Position numbers and translations under genes: made by a program. 64,000 bases of DNA from Cinnamomum chago (lineage: Eukaryota; Streptophyta; Magnoliopsida; Laurales; Lauraceae): contig CP142452.1 in the NCBI GenBank assembly GCA_038049695.1, positions 34,088,501-34,152,500 of the forward strand, given 5' to 3'. Positions 56,908 to 64,000 of this stretch are shown here, piece after piece (the first letter of the stretch is position 1; each line of letters begins with the position of its first letter). The notes beneath the pieces are model-generated. The model did no database searches, was not told the origin of the DNA, and saw only the letters and a program-made list of their open reading frames with translations.

Positions 56908-57572
56908 TGTAAGTGCCTAAAAATTACGGACTTCGTTATTAGAGGATTAAGCTCTTGATTTGGAGATCTTGGGAAGATGAAGGGAAATGATCGAGCCTCC
57001 GATGACCTGAGAAGGGGAAGATAAAGGTCAGAGCCCCTGGCTATATGTAGCCGAAGGCACTCCAATGCTTAAGTCAGTGTGTGAATGGAGAAGGAGAGCT
57101 CTGAGAGGGAAAGGTTATGCGTACCTCATATGGCTTTCCTCCATGCAATATATAGACGTGAGAGTCATCATTGGACTGTCTCCATGAGGGGACGGAAGTC
57201 CTATCAGTGTGTACTTTTATCTCTTGAGTGGGGGTAGGTAAAATGGAATATCCCATCGGACCATCATACCATGCCTATAGATATGACCCTGAGATAAGGC
57301 GTGCCCCTTATTTAGGTCTGGCGCCCACTCTGTTTGTCAGTCCGCCGTTCCCGTCACGGCAGTGCATTTATGGCTGCATTTATGGCTGAATGATAGGAGG
57401 CCGAGACCGAGGTGGATACTTATGACACGGTCAGAACACGGTAACCGAGCCGGGCCCCACGCGTCCCCGAGATGGTACTACCATCGAGCTTGGATAACAC
57501 CGAGACCAAACATACCCCCGAGCTCGAGGAACGGCCTCACATAATCCCGTGATTACGAAATGCCCCCACACA
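56908..57572 (-). repeat. 3' LTR of Gypsy element 3
   Basis: 665 bp; minus strand TGTGTGGGGGCA at 57572 to CACTTACA at 56908. Preceded on minus by the polypurine tract GGGGCAAT. Holds the GATAAGG...CCTTAT pair (57293-57312) and a TATATATTG TATA region near 57150. Confidence 0.9.
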
Positions 57573-57922
57573 ATTGCCCCTAGCTCTCGACCTCTTTGGT
57601 TTCCTCCGAAGTCGGGAGCTAAGATCTGGACGAATGGGACGGGGCCATCTTGTCGTATCTTGCTTTTGTGAGATTCTCATCATGACGCCTCTTCGTTTGC
57701 CCTAGGCAATAAATAGGGCACCATAATTGCTTCGCCATGGTGGGCACGTGGGGTGCCGTCCCGTATGCCCGAGGTGATAAATGTCGTATCAGAGGCGTGG
57801 TGAGAGACGGACCGGCGCTGCCACGTGGAGTCCTCCGTCTGGTCGTTTGCTGGGATCGAAGCAACGCGTGGCGAGTCCGAAGGGTCGCCTCGCGTGCGCG
57901 AGAATTAAGAAGGGCGTCCCTC

Positions 57923-57929
57923 TATAAAA
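57923..57929 (+). promoter_or_regulatory. TATA box of the antisense gene, element 3
   Basis: CTATAAAAT preceded by GGGCGTCCCT, 311 bp upstream of the ATG at 58234. The same context occurs in element 2, and a diverged form in element 1. The interval 57573-58233 contains no other gene. Confidence 0.55.
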
Positions 57930-58233
57930 TGGGGGTGCCCCTTTCCTTTCTTCTTTTACCCTAGCTTTTGTCTGAGAAGGAGAGCTTTGCTGAAGACGTG
58001 TCGCCACAGGCCTGCAGAAAGACAAATCAACTGATCTCGGGAACTTCTCTTCCCTGCTTTTCTGCTTCTTCGTCCTCAGTAATCCCCTGCGTCCTTTCTG
58101 TGAGTTCCATTTCCTGCCTCTGCTACTTCTTTGTGCCTCTTTTTCTTTTCGCTTTCAGAGGGTTTTAATCCCTTAGGGTTTTTTCAGTTTTCGCTTCTTT
58201 TTACTTGCTCTCTACCCCTTTAGCCTTAAGAGA

Positions 58234-60575
58234 ATGGGAATCTATAGCCACTGGTTAGAGGGTCCTGCAGCCCTGGAGGGTTTCAGGGGGGCGCACAAGA
58301 TCCCGGCCGATGTCGTGGTGAAGCCAGGCAACCTCCATGGCCTTTTCGATGGCCTCTCCCAGTACAAGAACTGGATGCCTTTTCCACTATTGTCGGTGTG
58401 TGAGGGGGGAGTCAGGTTTCCCATTCACCCGCTCCTCCAGTCCTGCCTCAATGCGTGGCGGATTTGCCCCTTTCAGCTGATGCCAAACGGTTTCAAAATA
58501 AAAATGGGCGTGGCAGAGTTGAACTGGATTCTAGACATCAACCTCGGCGTGCATGACATAGAAGATGTCTATGACATCTGTAAAGCCGCAGGGGGCGAGG
58601 ACGTCTACTACCTCCGGGTGAAGGCCAGGCATCGGCCCTTGGTGAACGCCCTGGAAGACTCTAGCAAATACGCTAGGGATGATCGGATATTGGTCTCGGG
58701 GAACTGGGAGTTCAAGGGGACCGAGACCGAAGAGGAGTGGAGAATCCAGGTCCCACGAAAACCTAGGACCCCTCCTAGTAAACACCTGTCCTTCTGGGCT
58801 TTTTGTATTGTTCTTGTTTGTCTGTCATTACGCCGAGCTGAAGCCCCTTGTGTCATTTTCTGCGCAGGTATCCAGCGAAGGAGAAGAGAGGCCAGTTTCG
58901 ACAAGTGGAAGAGGAACGACGCGTGGTTAGAGAAGATTTATCACTACCACAGTCACCACAATCGAGCTGCCTTCTCTCTGCTCGGGTACAAGCCGCGGTA
59001 CCAATTTTATACTAAGAAGACTACCGAGATCCCCCTTGAGCCAATAGGGGAGATCGTACTTGCGCTTGCTGAGACCAGCGGCCAAGCTTCGGAGTCCCAA
59101 GGCCCGATCATTATCGCCAACAGCCCCCCCCCCCACCCGAGATCAAGAAGAGGAGGAGATGGACGGACAGCGCCCTCCTCTGAAGAATTTGGGGGCTATG
59201 ATCCTCGGGGGCCGAGCTCCTCCCGCCTCCAAGCGTGCCCCCAGCGGGCCAGGCGCTGCCCCGGGCTCTGCAGCCAGTGCTTCCTCCACTTCATCGGGAA
59301 CAGCGTCGGGAGCGGCAGGGGCCTCCTCCGCCAAAGCCAAGAGGGGGAGGTCGAAGGAGCCCTCCAGGGACATCCGGTTGCCCAAGGAGCCTCGTCCGCT
59401 CAAGGATAGCAGGCCGCGGGTGGTGGAGGCCGAGAAGGAGGCTCCGCCGCCTCCGCCGCCAAAGGAGACCCGGCCTCAGACCGTGGAGGCCGAAAGGGAG
59501 GGCGAGGGGGCCCCTCCCGAGAAGATGCCCCGCGTGGAGGGCGAGGAAGAGGGGCTCCAGGAAGCGGCCCCGCAGGCTAGACCTCACAAGCCGGCGCCCT
59601 GGAGGCCCAACTTCGACCTCAACCCCAACCAGCCCATGACCATGGAGGATAGGCTAGGGAACAGCTGGGAGTCGGTCATGGCCCTTGCCCAGGGATGTGC
59701 CCTCCCCGTGGACATGGAGAGGCATAAAAAGGCCGGGATGATGGGCCTGCTCCATGCGACGATGAGGACGTCGCTTGAGGTGATTTCCCTTCTCCTGCCC
59801 TTGAATTTCAGCCTCTTGGTTGTCTGATTTGACTCCCTTACTCTTTTTATCCTTTTGCAGAATGTACAGAGGCTCCAAATAATAATGGAGAGACAGGCGG
59901 CAACAGCTGCTCAGGTCATCGAGATGGAGAAGGAGAAGAAGAAAATGGGGGATGCGCTGGAGGCCAGAGCGGCGGAAATAAAAAAGTCGGAGGAGAAGAT
60001 CGCCCAATATGCAACGGAACAGCAGTCGGCGAAGACCGAGATCATTAAGGTTGTGGGGCGAGAATAAAAACTTAAAGGGCGTTGTTGATGACAAGGTGAA
60101 GAGGGCGAGCCAACTGGTGGCCGAGCTCGCTAAGATGCAAATCGACCTCGAAACCTCCCGGAAGGACCGCATCGATGCCGAATCCGCCCTGCGAGCACAA
60201 GTTGCTAAAGCTTACCAAGATGGGGTGGACTGGGCATCGGAGGAGTATGTGGCTCAAATCACGAATCTGAGTCCGGTGCTGTTCGAGATGGGGTGCAAGG
60301 AGGCCCTTCGCAAGTATGGGGTTTCTGAGGATGACCCCATATTTGCGAACCTTCCTCAGTTCCAACCTGCAGTACCGAGCTCAGAGTCAGAACCTGGCTA
60401 TAACCCTCCTAAGGCCCCGCCCGAAGTCCCAGGCACACCTCCTCCGCACCCGACCCCCGCCGAGGTCGAAACGGCCCAGGCTCCTCTTATGACTCCTCCA
60501 TCTGAGGCTTCTGGCGCCCCCTCATCGTCCGCCCCTTCAGAGCCGAAGAATAAAGATGTGGCGCCCAAGAAATAG
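58234..60575 (+). pseudogene. Antisense three-exon gene of element 3, two frameshifts
   Basis: Exons 58234-58777, 58868-59779, 59861-60575 with GTAAAC...GCGCAG and GTGATT...TTGCAG introns. Exon 1 (MGIYSHWLEGPAAL) is open and intron 1 happens to be stop-free. Exon 2 is shifted at an 11-C run (59124-59134); after it the frame reads DQEEEEMDGQRPPLKNL, a KRAP/KEPRPLKD basic region, FDLNPNQPMTM and CALPVDMERH. Exon 3 reads NVQRLQIIMERQAATAAQV as coiled coil, then one extra G near 60050 breaks the frame before ENKNL. The C-terminal part (GCKEALRKYGV, DDPIFANLPQF) follows in the other frame to the stop at 60573. Only two single-base-type lesions, so lost recently or affected by base-calling. Confidence 0.85.
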
Positions 60576-61079
60576 AATCCTAGGAATTAGCTCCTTTCTT
60601 TGATGTAATTTTTCCTTTCTTTCTGAAATGTACAGAGCCTTGTAACCATTTCTTTGATAAATGAAAAACACATTTCTTTCAATTCTTCAGTTGCTTATTT
60701 ATTTATTTCTTCCCGCAATGTTGTGTGAACCAAAACTTTCTGAGGTCCGTAGAGAAACTGGATTGTAACCTTCTGGTTTTGGGGTACTGGATGAGAATGA
60801 GCCCCAGGTCGGTGAACATCTGGCCCTAAGGCCATGTACCCGAACGGATTGCCTTAAGAAAATTGGTAGTTAGTTTTGGACCTGAGGCGCGGCCCTTTTG
60901 CTGGAGGGCTGCGGTCGTGCCCTCATTTTTGGTGACCCGAGGCGTCTGGACCAAACTCACAGGCGGGACGAGTTCCATGACTTTAGATAGTTAGCCATGT
61001 TTACGTCCCGAGGGGATGGCCTGTCGTCCGTGACTACTATGAGGAGCGAAGTTCTGGCCCTATGGCTGGTTTCAAGGGA

Positions 61080-61435
61080 GCTGGCGTGAGAGCCGGAGCC
61101 TTGGGGAGTTGGTCCTATGACCGAACTCAAAGAGGCTGGCTTGAGAGCCGGAGCCTTGGGGAGTTGGTCCTATGACCGAACTCAAAGAGCCTAGCGTGAG
61201 AGCCGGAGCCTTGGGGAGTTGGTCCTATGACCAAACTCAAAGAGGCTGGCGTGAGAGCCGGAGCCTTGGGGAGTTGGCCCTATGACCGAACTCAAAGAGG
61301 CTGGCGTGAGAGCCGGAGCCTTGGGGAGTTGGTCCTACGACCGAACTCAAAGAGGCTGGCGTGAGAGCTGGAACGTTGGGGAGTTAGTCCTATGACCGAA
61401 CTCAAAGAGGCTGACGTGAGAGCCGGAGCCTTGGT
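61080..61435 (-). repeat. Tandem 55-bp repeats (7 units), element 3
   Basis: AGCCGGAGCC recurs at 61091, 61146, 61201, 61256, 61311, (diverged) 61366 and 61421: 55-bp period. Reverse complement of the element 2 unit. Lies between the ends of pol and the antisense gene; 60576-61079 holds no gene. Confidence 0.9.
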
Positions 61436-61507
61436 CATAACTCGAAAGACACAAGGCAGATTTCTTGCAAAAGATCCCTCTTTATTGATTTATCATTTTG
61501 AGTACAA

Positions 61508-64000
61508 CTAAAAGTAATACTTCTTGAGGTGCGCAGCATTCCATGGTCGTGGCAATTATTTGTCATCCATCCCCTCAAGTCTGTATGCCGACCTCCCTGA
61601 GACTGAGACCACCTTGAAAGGGCCGAGCCAGTTTGGTGCGAGTTTGCCTTCGTTAGGATCTTTATCTGCTGGAAGCGCTCTTTTTAAGACTAGTTCTCCA
61701 ACTGAGAATCTTCTTTCTTTGACCCTCTGATTGTATCCTCTGGATAGCTGCTGTTGATAGGAGGCCAAACGCACGGATGCCGCTTCCCTTCGTTCCTCAG
61801 CCAGGTTGAGCTCTCTGGCGAGGTTTACCTCATTCTGCCCTTGATCGAAGAGATTCATCCTCAAGGTCGGGAGACCGACCTCGAGAGGGATTACAGCTTC
61901 CATCCCGTAAGCCAATGAAAAAGGGGTTGCCGAAGTGGATCGCCTCGGGGTGGTCCTGTACACCCAAAGGTCACTTGGCAATTCTTCCACCCACCTGCCT
62001 TTAGCCTTATCAAGTCTTTTCTTGAGCCCATCTAGGACCACTTTGTTTGAGATCTCTGCTTACTAGTTGCTCTGCGGGTAGGCCGGAGTCGCATAGAGGT
62101 TCCTGATACCGAGCTCCTGCCAGAAGTTTTTGAAGAAGTTTGAATCGAATTGGGTCCCGTTGTCCGAGACCAGGGCCCTGGGGATCCCGAACCTTGTGAC
62201 GATGCTTTTCCATACAAAATTCTTCATGTCGTACTCGGTGATGGAGGATAAGGCCTCTGCCTCTATCCATTTTGTGAAGTAGTCAGTGCCCACCATCAAC
62301 TACCTTTTGTTTCCTAGAGTTCGGTGAAGAGGTCCCACGATGTCCAGCCCCCACTGAGCGAAGGGCCATGGACTGGAGAGAGGACTCAGGTCCCGAGCTG
62401 GCTGGTGTAGGGAGTGGGAGAACTTCTGACACCTTTCGCATTTTCTGGCGTAGAGCTAGGCATCTTTCTGCATGTAGGGCCACCAGTAGCCCTGGCTAAT
62501 AGCTCTGTACGCCAGTGACCTTCCTCCGATGTGGCTTCCACAGATTCCTTCGTGAATTTCAAAGAGGAAGTCTTCCACCTTGCTTGGATGAACGCATTGG
62601 AGATATGGCCCTGAGTAGGATTTTCTGTAGAGCTTTTCGTCTGGGGATAGCCAAAAGTGAGCCGCTTTCATCCTGACCATATGAGCTTCATTCTTGTCTT
62701 CGGGGAGCTTATCTTCTCTTAAGAATGTTATGATCGGGTCCATCCAGCTCGGACCGAGATCAGTGCACAAGACTTGCCTAACTGGAAGGAACTCTATGCT
62801 CCGTTTTTTCAATGTCCCCACATCGACCGTTCTTCTTTTTCCTGCTTCTACGGCCGAGGCCAAGTTGGCTAGGGCGTCTGCATGGCAGTTGGACTCCCTA
62901 CCGACTTGCCTGACTTCAGCTTTTTTCGAACTGGGAGAGGAGCTGCCTTGTGTGGGCTAGGTAGGCCGCCATTCTTTCATCTCGGGTTTGATAATCTCCG
63001 CTCAGCTGGTTCGTCACCAACTGGGAGTCGCTGAAAACTACCAGCCGACGTGCCCCCAGTACTCTTGCTCTACCGAGACCTGCGATCAGTGCTTCGTACT
63101 CCGCCTCATTGTTTGATGCTTTGAAGTCAAGGGTCAGTGCTTGTTCTATGACTAGTCCTTCTGGGGATTGGAGGACTACGCCGGCGCCCGCTCTCCTGGA
63201 TGTTGAAGATCCGTCGACGAAGACTTTCCAAGCTGACTCAAGGAATTTTTTCCAGGACTGGTCTTCCTCGGCCTCGGTTTCAGCTCCAACATTGCCCTTG
63301 GAGTCCCCCAGTTCGGTATCGAGCGAGGTCGGTGCCGAACTAGGAGAGGTGAATTCGACGATAAAATCTGCTAGGACCTGTGCTTTGATAGCCGTTTTGG
63401 GTTGATATCGGATATCGAATTGCCCCAGCTCGACGGCCCACTTGGAGATTCGACCAGAAAAGTCCGCCTTTCGGAAAAGGGATTTGAGTGGGAATTCCGT
63501 GACGACCAACACCCTGTGTGTCTGGAAGTAGTGGGAGAGCTTGCGAGAGGCGCTGATGAGTGCCAATGCTAACTTTTCGAGTGGCAGATACCTGGTCTCG
63601 GCGTCGAGCAGGGTTTTGCTGGTGTAATAGATGGGGTGTTGCTGCTTGTCGTTCTCTCGAACTAACACCGAGCTCACTGCATGGTCCGAGACTGCGAGGT
63701 AGAGATAGAGAAGATCGCCTTGTGACGAAGTGGACAATAGTGGCGGTGAAGAGAGGTACTCTTTGAGTTTTTCCAGTGCCAAGTCACATTCAGGGGTCCA
63801 TTGGAAGTTGTAACTCTTCTTCAGGAGCTGAAAGAAAGGACGACACTTATCCGAGGCTCGACTGATGAAGCGATTGAGTGCAGCAGCCATCCCTGTGAGT
63901 CTTTGGACTTGCTTGGCCGAGGTAGGGCTCTGGATAGCCTGTATAGCTGCGATTTGCTCTGCGTTGGCTTCAATTCCTCTCCGGGTCACCAGGCTTCCCA
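61508..64000 (-). pseudogene. Pol 3' half of Gypsy element 3, broken
   Basis: From the right edge leftward: end of RT (MTRRGIEA), RNase H, second RNase H (FVDGSSTSRRAGAG, intact Asp, ending before HADAL), integrase HHCC ([13 protein letters not shown]) and DDE region (SDNGTQF), ending HLKKYYF at 61508. Lesions: a 1-base gain in an A run near 62920, TAG for Gln near 62450, TAG for Trp near 62302, adjacent TAG-TAA near 62062, TAA near 61556. The RT-RNase H block 62916-63989 is open for 357 codons. Not functional. Confidence 0.9.

Larger units (their letters stand above)
56908..64000 (-). mobile_element. Ty3/Gypsy Tat-type retrotransposon (element 3), partial, runs off right edge
   Basis: Same family as element 2 (LTR, 55-bp repeat unit, antisense gene and pol all align), in opposite orientation. 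In the window: 3' LTR (56908-57572), antisense gene on plus (58234-60575), tandem repeats (61080-61435) and pol from the integrase end back into RT (61508-64000). Gag, PBS and 5' LTR lie beyond 64000. TSD cannot be tested; the flank at this end is GCCCC (56903-56907). Confidence 0.92.

Overview
This is a retrotransposon-rich piece of a flowering-plant nuclear genome. Spliced eukaryotic exons, plant purple acid phosphatase sequence, Tat-type Ty3/Gypsy and Ty1/Copia elements, a plant L1 LINE and a CACTA-type MITE all point that way. The species cannot be named from the window. Only one host gene is clear: the 5' four exons of a purple acid phosphatase on the minus strand (18525 down to 15939). 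Most of the rest is mobile DNA, much of it nested.

Layout. 1-~2060: 5' end of a minus-strand LINE (ORF1 complete, ORF2 only starting). 4021-15309: a complete, near-pristine Ty3/Gypsy element of the Tat type (element 1), with 718-bp LTRs differing at one site by eye, TSD AAGGT, one open 1969-codon gag-pol, 13 tandem 49-bp repeats and an antisense three-exon gene. It lies just beyond phosphatase exon 4, probably inside that gene's fourth intron. 18.6-28.4 kb: AT-rich DNA with an old Gypsy LTR, Helitron-like ends, and a decayed Copia fragment carrying a CACTA MITE. 28395-48846: a decayed Copia element (TSD CTCTA) whose 5' LTR is split by a second Tat-type Gypsy element (element 2, 29270-40595). 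50892-52652: a solo LTR of the same Copia family (TSD TTAAT), inverted, inside another Copia RT remnant. 56908-64000+: a third Tat-type element (element 3), same family as element 2, on the minus strand and running off the right edge.

How the parts work together. All three Tat-type elements share one plan: LTR, PBS, gag-pol, tandem repeats, then a gene on the opposite strand with its own TATA-like box and two introns at matching positions, then polypurine tract and LTR. Gag-pol and the antisense gene converge on the tandem repeats. The antisense protein has an N-terminal domain resembling the plant 'putative gypsy type transposon' family, a basic/proline-rich middle and a coiled-coil C-terminal part. 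Its function is unknown. It is open in element 1 and broken by frameshifts in elements 2 and 3. This antisense cistron is the most interesting system in the window.

Limits: all comparisons were made by eye. Splice sites are inferred from consensus and cross-copy agreement. No database search was possible.
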